A DNA stretch of 64,000 bases from Glaciimonas soli. Lineage in GTDB: Bacteria > Pseudomonadota > Gammaproteobacteria > Burkholderiales > Burkholderiaceae_D. Position numbers and translations under genes: made by a program. Under the pieces are notes generated by a model. That model made no database searches, was not told where the DNA came from, and saw only the letters and a list, made by a program, of their open reading frames with translations. The stretch's first letter is position 1; each line of letters starts with the position of its first letter. Shown here in pieces: positions 17,732 through 27,477 of this stretch. The DNA is taken from contig NZ_WINI01000001.1 in assembly GCF_009497155.1 (NCBI RefSeq), positions 62,001 to 126,000 of the forward strand, given 5' to 3'.

Positions 17732-20608
17732 TTACTCGTAATCCGACATCGGCGGACACGCACAAACAAGATTGCGATCGCCATAGACGTTATCGACCCT
17801 GCCAACCGGCGACCAGTATTTGTTCTGACGCAATGCACGTACCGGATAAGCGGCTTGCTCACGCGTATACACATGTGGCCAATCGCCAGCCAGTTCTAAC
17901 GCCGTGTGAGGCGCGTGGCGCAATGGGCTATCTTCGGCGCTGATCTGACCATTTTCAACAGCGCGAATTTCTTCACGAATAGCGATCATGGCATCGCAGA
18001 AACGATCGAGTTCATCTTTCGATTCGCTTTCGGTTGGCTCGATCATCAACGTGCCGGCAACCGGGAAAGACATGGTTGGTGCATGGAAGCCGAAATCAAT
18101 TAAGCGTTTCGCCACATCTTCTACCGTGATGCCAGTTTTATCTTTGATCGGACGCAAATCAATAATGCCTTCATGTGCGACGATGTTGTGGCCATTGTCC
18201 GTATCGGCGTACAGAATTGGGTAATGCGGTTCCAATCTGTGGACGATGTAATTGGCGTTCAAGATCGCTACTTCGCTGGCTTGTTTTAAGCCTGTTTTAC
18301 CCATCAATGTGATGTATGCCCAACTGATTGGCAAGATACTGGCGCTGCCCCAAGGCGCTGCGCACACTGGCGCGATACCGGTTTCCAATTTGCCATGACC
18401 CGGCAAGAACGGCGCCAGATGGGCTTTAACGCCAATCGGTCCAACACCAGGTCCGCCGCCGCCGTGCGGGATACAAAAGGTTTTGTGCAGATTCAGATGG
18501 GAAACGTCGCCACCAAATTTGCCAGGAGCGCAAAGACCGACCATCGCGTTCATGTTGGCACCATCGATATACACTTGACCGCCGTGAGCATGGACGATTT
18601 CGCAGATTTCGCTGATGGCATGTTCAAACACGCCATGGGTGGACGGATAGGTGATCATCAATGCAGCCAAATCTTGCGCATGCTGATCGGCTTTAGCACG
18701 TAAATCAGCGACATCGACGTTACCCTGGTCATCGCATTTAACGACAACTACCTGCATGCCAGCCATATGCGCGGTGGCGGGATTGGTGCCGTGCGCCGAA
18801 CTTGGGATCAAGCAGATATTGCGCTTTTCCTGGCCGCGACTATGGTGATAGGCGCGTATCGCCAGCAAGCCGGCATATTCGCCTTGCGAGCCCGCGTTAG
18901 GTTGCAATGAAACCGCATCATAGCCAGTGCAAATACACAGCATGCGTTCCAGTTCGGAGATCAATTGCAAATAACCTTGCGCCTGACTGAGCGGAGCAAA
19001 AGGATGAATCGCACCAAACTCAGGCCATGTAACCGGCATCATTTCGGTGGTGGCATTGAGTTTCATGGTGCACGAACCGAGTGGTATCATGCTGCGATCC
19101 AACGCCAGATCTTTATCGGCCAAACGTCGCAGATAACGCAACATATGGGTTTCCGAGTGATGGCTATTGAAGATAGGATGGGTTAAAAATGCACTGGTAC
19201 GCACCAGATTAGCAGGTAGCCGATCTACACTTGCTTTCTCGGTGTTGGTGAAATTCGGCACGGTTTTCTCAGTGCCAGCAAATACCTGCCACAGTGATGT
19301 TATATCTTCCGCAGTCGTGGTTTCATCAAGCGCGATAGCGACATTATTGACATCGATATGCTGTAGATTTATTGCGTGTTTTTCAGCGGCGGCATGTATG
19401 CTTTTCGTGGCGCTGCCAGTGCGTATGGTGATGGTGTCGAAGTAATGCGACGTCGTGATTTCATAACCCAACTGATGCAAACCATCGGCTAAGGTAGTGC
19501 TCAATCTGTGAATGCGTTGGGCGATGGTGGTGAGGCCTTCTGCTCCATGATAAACCGCATACATGCTGGCAATATTGGCCAGCAATACTTGCGCTGTACA
19601 GACATTGCTGGTGGCTTTTTCACGGCGAATATGTTGTTCCCGCGTTTGCATCGCCAGGCGATAAGCAGGTTCGCCATGGCTGTCGATGGAGACGCCAACG
19701 ATACGGCCCGGCATGGTGCGCTTATACGCATCTTTGGTGGCAAAGTAAGCTGCATGCGGCCCACCAAAGCCCAGTGGTACGCCAAAGCGTTGCGCAGTAC
19801 CAATGACGACGTCTGCGCCAAACTCACCCGGCGGCGTCAGTAGCGTCAGTGCCAATAAATCAGCGGCAACCACTACCAATGCATGCTTGTCATGCGCTTG
19901 TTGTACTGTGTGCGCATAGTCATGAATTTCGCCGTTTAATGCGGGATATTGCAGCAGTACGCCAAAACACTCTGTATTTTTAAGATCGGTACGATGATCG
20001 CCAACCACTACTTCAACGCCAATTGGCGCAGCGCGGGTGCGCACCACATCTATAGTTTGTGGGTAGCAATCTTGCGAGACAAAAAATATGTTGCTGGTGC
20101 TTTTCGACAAGCGCTGACAGAAAGTCATGGCTTCGGCTGCGGCGGTCGCTTCATCCAATAACGATGCATTGGCGATTTCCATGCCGGTCAAATCCGATAC
20201 CATGGTTTGGAAGTTCAATAAAGCTTCCAGACGCCCTTGTGAAATTTCAGGTTGATATGGCGTATACGCGGTATACCAAGCTGGGTTTTCTAATAAATTA
20301 CGCAAGATTACCGGCGGTGTATGGCAGTTGTAATACCCCATGCCGATATACGATTTGAAAATCTGATTCTTAGCGGCGATCTGACGCAGCGTAGCGAGTG
20401 TTTCTGCTTCGCTTTGTGCTGAATTGAGTTCCAGCGCTTGTGTAGATAAAATGGCAGACGGGATGACTTTGTGAATCAAAGCATCTATGGACTCGAAACC
20501 GAGTACATCCAGCATGGCTTGTTGTTCTTGTTGATTGGGGCCGATGTGGCGGCCGATGAAGTCATTGTGTTGCTGCAGGTCGTTAAATGCCGGTCTAGTT
20601 TGTGTCAT
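17732..20608 (-). CDS. gcvP: Glycine dehydrogenase (decarboxylating), P protein
   Basis: A PLP-dependent decarboxylase of about 958 residues; the frame is open to 20668, but the family begins near [24 protein letters not shown], which sets the start at 20608 (20620 is an alternative). The N-terminal half has [19 protein letters not shown] and the C-terminal half [14 protein letters not shown] and [20 protein letters not shown], with the PLP Lys in the last. It transfers the methylamine of glycine to lipoyl-GcvH and releases CO2. It sits directly after gcvH. Confidence 0.95.
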   Translation of the reverse strand: MTQTRPAFNDLQQHNDFIGRHIGPNQQEQQAMLDVLGFESIDALIHKVIPSAILSTQALELNSAQSEAETLATLRQIAAKNQIFKSYIGMGYYNCHTPPVILRNLLENPAWYTAYTPYQPEISQGRLEALLNFQTMVSDLTGMEIANASLLDEATAAAEAMTFCQRLSKSTSNIFFVSQDCYPQTIDVVRTRAAPIGVEVVVGDHRTDLKNTECFGVLLQYPALNGEIHDYAHTVQQAHDKHALVVVAADLLALTLLTPPGEFGADVVIGTAQRFGVPLGFGGPHAAYFATKDAYKRTMPGRIVGVSIDSHGEPAYRLAMQTREQHIRREKATSNVCTAQVLLANIASMYAVYHGAEGLTTIAQRIHRLSTTLADGLHQLGYEITTSHYFDTITIRTGSATKSIHAAAEKHAINLQHIDVNNVAIALDETTTAEDITSLWQVFAGTEKTVPNFTNTEKASVDRLPANLVRTSAFLTHPIFNSHHSETHMLRYLRRLADKDLALDRSMIPLGSCTMKLNATTEMMPVTWPEFGAIHPFAPLSQAQGYLQLISELERMLCICTGYDAVSLQPNAGSQGEYAGLLAIRAYHHSRGQEKRNICLIPSSAHGTNPATAHMAGMQVVVVKCDDQGNVDVADLRAKADQHAQDLAALMITYPSTHGVFEHAISEICEIVHAHGGQVYIDGANMNAMVGLCAPGKFGGDVSHLNLHKTFCIPHGGGGPGVGPIGVKAHLAPFLPGHGKLETGIAPVCAAPWGSASILPISWAYITLMGKTGLKQASEVAILNANYIVHRLEPHYPILYADTDNGHNIVAHEGIIDLRPIKDKTGITVEDVAKRLIDFGFHAPTMSFPVAGTLMIEPTESESKDELDRFCDAMIAIREEIRAVENGQISAEDSPLRHAPHTALELAGDWPHVYTREQAAYPVRALRQNKYWSPVGRVDNVYGDRNLVCACPPMSDYE

Positions 20609-20706
20609 GAACGCATCCATCAAGTGAATATCGCCAGGGATCGCCTGGCGACAAAGTGCTGTGTACATAGTGCATGTTATTGCAGGTTTTTGCTGGAGCC
20701 TCAGTC

Positions 20707-21087
20707 TTACTTCGCTTCGTCGCAGAAAGCTTTGTATGCCGCTGCATCCATCAAGCCATCCAAAGCGCTTTTGTCAGCTGGCTTTAGTTTCATGATCCAA
20801 CCATCTTTTTCGGCAGAGGAGTTGATCAGGCTTTGATCATCCGCGAGTTTTGTATTTACTTCTACGACTTCTCCAGCAATTCCCGCGTATAAATCAGATG
20901 CTGCTTTAACCGATTCAATTGCGCCAATGGTGTCGCCAGCCTCAAATGTTTTGCCAACTTCAGGCAGTTCTATGAAAACAATGTCGCCCAGCGAATCTTG
21001 CGCCAAATTGCTGATTCCCATCGTCACAATTCCATCGTCACCTAAGCTTAACCACTCATGCGATTTGGTGTATTTGATACTGCTCAT
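20707..21087 (-). CDS. gcvH: Glycine cleavage system H protein
   Basis: A 126-residue lipoyl carrier. The start at 21087 ([13 protein letters not shown]) has GGAGATGAACAA in front; the longer frame to 21138 is not needed. [15 protein letters not shown] contains the Lys that is lipoylated. The protein shuttles the aminomethyl intermediate between GcvP, GcvT and lipoamide dehydrogenase. First gene of the leftward gcv unit. No tandem glycine riboswitch is visible in the 127 bases between it and dinB. Confidence 0.95.
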   Translation of the reverse strand: MSSIKYTKSHEWLSLGDDGIVTMGISNLAQDSLGDIVFIELPEVGKTFEAGDTIGAIESVKAASDLYAGIAGEVVEVNTKLADDQSLINSSAEKDGWIMKLKPADKSALDGLMDAAAYKAFCDEAK

Positions 21088-21135
21088 TTGTTCATCTCCA
21101 AAATGAAATTGTTTTTTATGAAATTTCGACGTCGT

Positions 21136-21178
21136 CAAAATAGGGTGCCGTAACTTTAACCGTTTTAGCCCTATTTTG
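21136..21178. promoter_or_regulatory. Inverted repeat upstream of gcvH
   Basis: CAAAATAGGG at 21136-21145 and CCCTATTTTG at 21169-21178 are perfect inverted copies, 23 bases apart, in the dinB-gcvH gap. Either an operator or leader structure for gcvH; it has no terminator T-run. Also downstream of no gene read toward it from the left, since dinB is transcribed into it from the right. Confidence 0.4.
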
Positions 21179-21214
21179 GCAAAGCATGATCACTGATTAA
21201 TGCCTGTAAATTAC

Positions 21215-22372
21215 TTAGTCAGAAAACAATTCTTTTTGAGACAAATAATCGGATGCACTTGCTTCTTGCGGTTTGCTGAGGTTATCAACGCGTACGCCAA
21301 GCAATCTGAATCTTTGTTCGAGCGGGATGCGTTGCAGGCATTCGCCGGCGGCGCGTCGTATGGTCAACGCATCTGCAGTCGGCGTTGGTAAGGTGATTAC
21401 GCGGGTCATAATTTTGAAATCCGTGTAACGCAATTTGATGCCAACGGTACGCCCGACATAGCCTTTGCGTACCAGATCGCCTGCCACGCGCTGGCACAAA
21501 TTATCAAAAATGACTGTCAGCGCTGCGCGATCGTGGCGGGCATGCATATCGCGTTCGAAAGTGGTTTCTCTGCTGATCGATTTGGTTTCTGATACGGTCG
21601 CTACCGGACGTTCATCTATACCTTGCGCGATATCACGTAACCAGGATGCATAGCTCGCCGTGAAATTGGTTTGCAATAAATCCGGATCTGCGCTTGCTAA
21701 ATCGCCAACGGTAAAAATGCCAATTGAAGCCAACTTTGCATCTGCTTTGGGACCAATGCCGTTAACCTTGCGCGCAGGTAGCGGCCATATCCGACTTGGA
21801 ATATCCGCATACTGAAGTATCGTCAGTCCATTGGGTTTTTCTAAATCTGAACAAATTTTCGCTAACAGCTTGTTAGGCGCAATACCGATGGAACAAGAAA
21901 GTTGAGTGGCATCAAAGACAGCCGCTTTGATTTTCATCGCCAATTCTTGGGTTTCACCAGGTTCGTCGCTCAGATCAATGTAAATTTCGTCAATGCCTCT
22001 GTCTTCAATCAGAGGAGCAATTTTTGCTACGGCTTGCTTAAATAATCTGGAGTAATGGCGATACGCGTCAAAATCAGTCGGCAGCAGTATTGCCTCCGGC
22101 GCCAGGTGCGCTGCTTTCATAATTCCCATAGCAGAAAAAACACCCAGCGCGCGCGCCGCATAAGTGGAGGTGGTGACCACGCCCCGACCAGCATAATCTT
22201 TGATTTTGAAAAAGCGTCGAGTGCCATCGCTTTCAGTTACTGGCTGGTTGGCGGAGCCACCGCCAATGACAACGGGCAAACCACGCAACTCTGGATAGCG
22301 CAACAGCTCTACAGATGCATAAAAAGCATCCATGTCCAAGTGCGCAATGCGCCGACTGTTGGATGTCATCAT
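21215..22372 (-). CDS. dinB: DNA polymerase IV (Y-family translesion polymerase)
   Basis: A 385-residue error-prone polymerase. Catalytic motifs are HLDMDAFYASVE at the N-terminus and DRGIDEIYIDLSD for the second acidic pair. YAARALGVFSAMGIMKA is the steric-gate/fingers region, and the little finger ends in SQKELFSD, where QKELF fits the beta-clamp-binding motif. A roughly 20-residue insert after VVIGGGS is typical of betaproteobacterial DinB. Two Met codons (22372, 22369) are possible starts. No clear LexA box was seen upstream. Confidence 0.93.
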   Translation of the reverse strand: MMTSNSRRIAHLDMDAFYASVELLRYPELRGLPVVIGGGSANQPVTESDGTRRFFKIKDYAGRGVVTTSTYAARALGVFSAMGIMKAAHLAPEAILLPTDFDAYRHYSRLFKQAVAKIAPLIEDRGIDEIYIDLSDEPGETQELAMKIKAAVFDATQLSCSIGIAPNKLLAKICSDLEKPNGLTILQYADIPSRIWPLPARKVNGIGPKADAKLASIGIFTVGDLASADPDLLQTNFTASYASWLRDIAQGIDERPVATVSETKSISRETTFERDMHARHDRAALTVIFDNLCQRVAGDLVRKGYVGRTVGIKLRYTDFKIMTRVITLPTPTADALTIRRAAGECLQRIPLEQRFRLLGVRVDNLSKPQEASASDYLSQKELFSD

Positions 22373-22727
22373 TTAATTTCGGTGAAGTGCCTGTGCAATG
22401 ATGAATAGGCGCACGTCTTGTCTATGCCATAAACGCAGTCGACATCACGTTGGAACAATTTTCTTTGTTGATAGTTCAAGGTGCGGTAAAAGCAGTAAGA
22501 AATGGAAAAAAATACGTTATCGATTATTTTACCGTGTCGAAGTATTTTATTCCGGCAACTGGCTGACACACGCGATTTTGAGAAAAAGCTATTTAGCATT
22601 AACCAGAGGCTTAGTAGGGTTTATGTATCTTTATGTATCAACCAGACAAGTGTCATGATATTGTTATTTAAGAATTTTACATTGTTGATTTGGCTTATCA
22701 ATTTTCTACAACAGAAAGGTTGTGACC

Positions 22728-24425
22728 ATGGAATGGCTACATGAACTGTTCAAGGCATCGCCAGAAATGGCTTTGTTTTTATCGCTTGCAATCGGGTATT
22801 ACATTGGGAAGATTAAGTTTGGCAAATTTCAGCTGGGGGGTGTCGCAGGCTCTTTGCTGGCTGCCGTTGTCATTAGTCAGGTTGGTGTGCATGTAGATCC
22901 TGGCGTTAAAGCGGTGCTGTTTGCCTTGTTCATTTACGCAGTGGGTTACGAAAGCGGACCGCAGTTTTTTAGCTCTCTGGGTAAACAATCGATACGGGAA
23001 ATTATTCTGGCGGCAGTGTTGGCAGTCACCGGTTTGGCGACAGTGGTTGTGATGGCTAAGTTATTCGGCTTGGACAAAGGTTTAGCTGCAGGCGTGGCGG
23101 CAGGTGGTTTGACGCAGTCGGCAATTATTGGCACCGCCAGCGATGCCATCGGAAAACTCGGATTGGGTGCCGTTGAGACTGCGCGGCTGCAGGGAAATGT
23201 CGCAGTAGGTTATGCCGTTACCTATGTATTTGGATCTTTCGGTGCGATTATTGTCTGCGTCAACATATTGCCTAAACTGATGGGGCGCAGCATCAAAGAA
23301 GATGCCGTGAAAGCTGAAACTGCGATGCATGAAGGTGAACAGGTTTTAGGGCCTAACCAACACGCGGCCGCACCTGATCTGGTCGGACGTATTTATCAAA
23401 TATCTGAAAGTAAAATCGGCAACGCGCGAACGATCGCCGATATTGAAAACCTCAACCCCACAGCTCCCATTACGATAGAGCGTGTCAAACGTAATGGACA
23501 AATCATTGAGGCGACTCCGCAACTGACACTGGAAAACGATGACATCGTTTTAGTCGTTGGCCGTCGTGCTGCAATGGTGAGCGTTGCCCCACAATTAGGG
23601 AAAGAGGTGTTTGGTGTAGATGGCATGCAAATGACCATGCATCGTCAAGAAATTGTGCTGACTAATAATATTTATGCACATAAAACCGTCAACGAGATTC
23701 GCCAGCAAACTGCAAACGATGTTCGCCATGGAATTTATGTGCTGCAAATTAGTCGGATGGGAAAAGTGTTGGCGATGCAGCCTGACACAGTGGTGGAACT
23801 TGGTGACGTAATTTCTATTTATGGCGCAGAGCAGGATGTTAAACGTGTTGCAGCACAAGCCGGTTATGTGATTGTTCAGGATACTAAAACAGATTTTGTG
23901 TATCTGGGATCTGGCTTGGTTGTCGGTTTGTTGATTGGCATGTTGACGGCTAAAATCGGTTCGATTCCCTTGACCCTGGGCAGCGGCGGTGGGGCGTTGT
24001 TATCTGGCTTGTTGTTTGGCTGGTTCCGTGCAAAGCATCAGTCTTTTGGTGCATTGCCAAGCGCAGCAGGGCAGTTACTTCGCGACCTTGGCTTGGCTGG
24101 CTTTGTGGCGGTAGTGGGATTGACGTCAGGTTTGCAGGCAGTACAAACCGTGAAGTCGCAGGGCATGATGGTGTTTGGTGTCGGTGTAGTCGTTACGATA
24201 TTGCCGTTAATTTTGACGATGCTGATTGGGCGCTATGTTCTGAAGTACGACAATACGGCTGTTTTTGCCGGTGCGCTCAGTGGTTCGCGTAGTGCAAATC
24301 CTGCTTTCGGTGAAGTGCTGGATAAGGCCGAAAATACGATTCCGACGGTGCCATTTGCGATTACCTATGCATTGGCAAATGTGTTTCTGACCTTGCTTGG
24401 ACCATTAATTGTGGCTTTGGTGTGA
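22728..24425 (+). CDS. aspT: Aspartate:alanine antiporter
   Basis: A 565-residue inner-membrane exchanger of the AspT/YidE family. It has N-terminal membrane segments (GYYIGKIKFGKFQLGGVAGSLLAA, GYESGPQFF), two central cytosolic TrkA-C-like domains (about residues 205-370), then a second membrane half (LGSGGGALLSGLLFGWFRAKH). The start at 22728 has AGAAAGG nine bases upstream; an in-frame GTG at 22722 is less likely. With AspD downstream it exchanges external aspartate for internal alanine; with decarboxylation inside, the cycle consumes a proton and builds proton-motive force. Confidence 0.92.
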   Translation: MEWLHELFKASPEMALFLSLAIGYYIGKIKFGKFQLGGVAGSLLAAVVISQVGVHVDPGVKAVLFALFIYAVGYESGPQFFSSLGKQSIREIILAAVLAVTGLATVVVMAKLFGLDKGLAAGVAAGGLTQSAIIGTASDAIGKLGLGAVETARLQGNVAVGYAVTYVFGSFGAIIVCVNILPKLMGRSIKEDAVKAETAMHEGEQVLGPNQHAAAPDLVGRIYQISESKIGNARTIADIENLNPTAPITIERVKRNGQIIEATPQLTLENDDIVLVVGRRAAMVSVAPQLGKEVFGVDGMQMTMHRQEIVLTNNIYAHKTVNEIRQQTANDVRHGIYVLQISRMGKVLAMQPDTVVELGDVISIYGAEQDVKRVAAQAGYVIVQDTKTDFVYLGSGLVVGLLIGMLTAKIGSIPLTLGSGGGALLSGLLFGWFRAKHQSFGALPSAAGQLLRDLGLAGFVAVVGLTSGLQAVQTVKSQGMMVFGVGVVVTILPLILTMLIGRYVLKYDNTAVFAGALSGSRSANPAFGEVLDKAENTIPTVPFAITYALANVFLTLLGPLIVALV

Positions 24426-24604
24426 TGTGTCGCAATGCTCGGAAAAGCGTGGCGCCGTCCGGGCATTGGCGTCAATTTTGTGATCTTTAGCGATCGTTAG
24501 TGATCGATTGTCGGAAGGCGCTACACCTTTCTAATCTAAGTGATGGTTTGTATTCAGTTTCGCTATGGTGAGTTTCTCTTCCCTCTTGATAAGGAGTAGT
24601 GCAA

Positions 24605-26281
24605 ATGGATTTCAGTAACCCGGAAAAACTTGCGAAGTTAAGCCCTTTTGAATTAAAAGATGCATTGATCCAGACTGCGCAGCAGAGCAGTCGTTCTATG
24701 CTTAATGCTGGACGCGGTAACCCTAATTTCCTGGCAACCACACCACGCCACGGATTTTTTCAGTTTGGCCTGTTTGCAATGACGGAAGCGGAGCGTTCAT
24801 TTATTTATATGAATGACGTTGGTGGATTTCCGCAACGTGAAGGCATAGAAGCACGCTTTGAAATTTTCGTTAAGCAACACGCTCAGGCGGAAGGCGTTCG
24901 TTTTATTGCGGCGGCGGTATCGTATGTGCGCGATCAGTTAGGATTGTCTGCCGGTGACTTCATTTATGAAATGTGCGAAGCCATCCTTGGTTGCAATTAC
25001 CCTGTGCCTGATCGCATGCTGAAGTTGAGTGAAAAAATTGTAGGGCATTATATTCACCGCGAAATGGTAGGTAAGCATCCGTTCGAAGGCCGCTTCGATA
25101 TGTATGCAGTAGAAGGCGGTACAGCAGCGATGACCTACCTTTTCAACAGCTTGAAAGAAAATCATCTGATTCAGGCGGGAGATACGATTGCGCTGGGTAT
25201 GCCAATTTTCACGCCGTATATTGAAATTCCGGAACTGAACGACTATCAATTAGTAGAGTTGATGATTGATGCGCCGGAAGAAAATAACTGGCAATTCACC
25301 AAACCGGAACTGGATAAATTGTTAGACCCGAAAGTGAAGGCTTTCTTCCTGGTTAATCCAAGCAATCCACCTTCAGTCAAAATCGATGATGAAACGCTGG
25401 ACTACATTGTCGAAATCGTTAAAAAACGGCCAGACCTGATTATTTTGACAGATGATGTCTACGGTACGTTTGCGGACAACTTCGTTTCATTATTCGCCAA
25501 GTGCCCGCATAACACTATTCTGGTGTATTCGTTCTCAAAATATTTCGGTGCAACGGGGTGGCGTATGGGCGTGGTAGCCACGCACGAACATAATATTCTG
25601 GATGAGAAAATCGCCAAGTTGCCACAAGCGGTGCTGAAGGAACTGGATAAGCGTTACAGCTCGATCACAACCGAGCCACGCAAACTCAAATTTATCGACC
25701 GTTTAGTAGCTGATAGCCGCACGGTGGCACTGAATCATACGGCTGGGCTAGCGACACCTATACAGGCGCAAATGACGATGTTTTCGCTGTTTTCGCTGAT
25801 GGATGAACCGGGCAGTTATAAAGCCTCAATGAAGCGCATCGTGTCACGTCGCAAAGAAGCGTTGTACAGGGAGCTTGATTTGCCGTTGCCGCACGATCCT
25901 AACTCTGTGAGTTACTACCATTTGCTCGACATGGAATCATTGTCGGCGCAAATGCACGGTAAAGAGTTTTCGCAATGGTTGTTGAAGACGCTAAAGCCGA
26001 ATGAAGCCTTATTCCGACTTGCGGCGGAAACTGGCGTGATTCTGTTGCCGGGCAAGGGTTTTGGGACCACGCATCCATCAGGGCGCGTGTCGCTGGCAAA
26101 CCTTAATGAATATGATTATGCGAATATCGGGCGCGCCATTCGCAAGATGGCGACCGAGTTTTATGCGGTATTTTTGGCGCAAAAAGGTAAGTCGAAAACA
26201 GCAACTAAAGCGGTCAAGCAAAGTAGTAGCAGTGCCGTAAAAAGTAAGGCCGTTAAGGCGACGAAAAAAGTGAAAAAATAG
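24605..26281 (+). CDS. aspD: Aspartate 4-decarboxylase (bifunctional aspartate aminotransferase / beta-decarboxylase)
   Basis: A 558-residue fold-type I PLP enzyme that converts L-aspartate to L-alanine and CO2. NAGRGNPNFLATTPRHGFFQFGLFA, FFLVNPSNPPSVKID and the PLP-Lys motif SFSKYFGATGWRMGVV match AspD of Tetragenococcus and Comamonas. The start at 24605 has AAGGAG eight bases upstream; an in-frame GTG at 24599 is too close to it. The last 32 or so residues after FLAQ are rich in Lys, Ala, Ser and Thr (KSKAVKATKKVKK), an extra tail beyond the usual family length. Pairs with aspT, 179 bases upstream. Confidence 0.93.
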   Translation: MDFSNPEKLAKLSPFELKDALIQTAQQSSRSMLNAGRGNPNFLATTPRHGFFQFGLFAMTEAERSFIYMNDVGGFPQREGIEARFEIFVKQHAQAEGVRFIAAAVSYVRDQLGLSAGDFIYEMCEAILGCNYPVPDRMLKLSEKIVGHYIHREMVGKHPFEGRFDMYAVEGGTAAMTYLFNSLKENHLIQAGDTIALGMPIFTPYIEIPELNDYQLVELMIDAPEENNWQFTKPELDKLLDPKVKAFFLVNPSNPPSVKIDDETLDYIVEIVKKRPDLIILTDDVYGTFADNFVSLFAKCPHNTILVYSFSKYFGATGWRMGVVATHEHNILDEKIAKLPQAVLKELDKRYSSITTEPRKLKFIDRLVADSRTVALNHTAGLATPIQAQMTMFSLFSLMDEPGSYKASMKRIVSRRKEALYRELDLPLPHDPNSVSYYHLLDMESLSAQMHGKEFSQWLLKTLKPNEALFRLAAETGVILLPGKGFGTTHPSGRVSLANLNEYDYANIGRAIRKMATEFYAVFLAQKGKSKTATKAVKQSSSSAVKSKAVKATKKVKK

Positions 26282-26350
26282 AAGGAAGCGTTCTCGTTTA
26301 TTTTTTTGATTGATGGAAAATCAGGGTCTGGAGTCCCTGTAAAGTTGGTT

Positions 26351-26409
26351 AACACTGCCTCAGTGGGGCGCCGTACTGTCTGCATACGGCGCCCCACTGA
26401 GGCAGTGTT
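26351..26409. repeat. Perfect palindrome with 25-bp arms
   Basis: Bases 26351-26375 (AACACTGCCTCAGTGGGGCG then CCGTA) are exactly inverted at 26385-26409 around a 9-base loop. It is followed at once by GCGTAAGCCCC (26410-26420), the same sequence as the right end of the MITE-like element downstream. There is no T-run, so it is more likely a mobile-element part or cruciform than a terminator. It lies in the 428-base gap after aspD. Confidence 0.85.
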
Positions 26410-26511
26410 GCGTAAGCCCCACTATAAAAAATATTTGTTGTTAAGTCATTGAATTGAAATAAATTTGTCATTTTCTTGAAGTAATCCAAAGTTAGTCTGT
26501 CGTCGTCATTC

Positions 26512-26688
26512 GGACTTACGCAAAATCGCCTCAACAGCGCTATTCCGATATGCATGAGAAACGATAACTGCGTTGCTTAGCGTTGCTGTGCAACAGCACT
26601 ATCTGCGCGTCACGCCTTGTTCTCGCCTCTCATGCTTATCGAAATGTTATTTATGTTGTTCGTTGTTTGGACAATTTTGCGTAAGCCC
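26512..26688. mobile_element. MITE-like element with 15-bp terminal inverted repeats
   Basis: GGACTTACGCAAAAT at 26512-26526 is inverted, with one mismatch, at 26674-26688 (ATTTTGCGTAAGCCC), bounding 177 bases with no gene. The inside is itself partly symmetrical (CGATATGCATGAGA against TCTCATGCTTATCG). A third copy of the end lies at 26408-26420. This is the form of a non-autonomous transposon derivative. Target-site duplications could not be made out. The right end is 21 bases upstream of the OlsB-like gene. Confidence 0.5.
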
Positions 26689-26709
26689 TAAACATGAAAA
26701 GGACGACGC

Positions 26710-27477
26710 ATGAGATTACTGACGATACCTAGTGATGCTAACCCGAGTTTTTCCAAGTTAACGGTAAGCCTTGCCAGTACGCCGGAAGAAATACGTGAGG
26801 TGCAACGCCTCCGTTATAAAGTGTTTATTGAAGCACTTAGTTTGTCTGCATTAGCCAATCCCGATGGTTTAGATAGTGATGATTTTGATAGGTATTGCGA
26901 TCATTTAATTGTGCGCGATACCAAAACTTTGCGCGTCGTCGGCACTTATCGTGTAATGAGCCCGGATGCCGCGCGCCGTATGGGAAGCTATTACTCTGAA
27001 CAAGAATTCGATCTCAGTCGTTTAGATCATCTGCGCAGCCGTATCGCCGAAGCAGGACGTGCCTGCATCCATCCCGATTACCGAAGTGGCGGCGTGATCA
27101 TGTTGTTGTGGGCCGGTTTAGCGGCGTATATGCGCCGTGAACGTTGTGACTACCTGATGGGCTGTGCCAGTGTGAGTCTGGCCGATGGTGGACACAACGC
27201 AGCTGCGCTATATCACGCGCTGACCCCAGAAAATTTCGCCCCGGCAGAATATCGCGTTTCACCAATTACGCCATTCCCTGTCTATGAGCGAGAAGCTGGT
27301 CATGCGCCTATCATGCCGCCGTTGTTAAAAGGGTATTTACGCAGCGGTGCATGGGTCTGCGGAGAGCCAGCCTGGGATCCTGATTTTCACTCAGCGGACT
27401 TTTTCTTGTTGTTGCCTTTAACGAAACTCGATAGTCGTTATGCGCGTCATTATCTTAAAGAGGAGAAACCGATATGA
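26710..27477 (+). CDS. GNAT-fold N-acyltransferase, OlsB-like (ornithine lipid synthesis)
   Basis: A 255-residue protein. The N-terminal part SLASTPEEIREVQRLRYKVFIEAL and the acidic DDFDRYCDHLIV with VVGTYRVMSP, then EAGRACIHPDYRSGGVIMLLWAGLAAYM, match the OlsB/hemolysin-like acyltransferases. These take a 3-hydroxyacyl chain from ACP to the amino group of ornithine, giving lyso-ornithine lipid. No OlsA-type O-acyltransferase is adjacent, so the exact product is inferred. AAGGA precedes the ATG. The stop overlaps the start of the next gene (ATGA). The upstream DNA is a MITE-like repeat that may supply or displace its promoter. Confidence 0.7.
   Translation: MRLLTIPSDANPSFSKLTVSLASTPEEIREVQRLRYKVFIEALSLSALANPDGLDSDDFDRYCDHLIVRDTKTLRVVGTYRVMSPDAARRMGSYYSEQEFDLSRLDHLRSRIAEAGRACIHPDYRSGGVIMLLWAGLAAYMRRERCDYLMGCASVSLADGGHNAAALYHALTPENFAPAEYRVSPITPFPVYEREAGHAPIMPPLLKGYLRSGAWVCGEPAWDPDFHSADFFLLLPLTKLDSRYARHYLKEEKPI

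Noticed and set aside
21088-21214. Glycine riboswitch upstream of gcvH
   Set aside because: The gap is too short and lacks the conserved glycine aptamer cores; only a simple inverted repeat is present.
22373-22727. Gene in the dinB-aspT gap (frames of 76-86 codons)
   Set aside because: The frames have no start signals, no family pattern and AT-rich non-coding composition; the gap is better read as the aspT control region.
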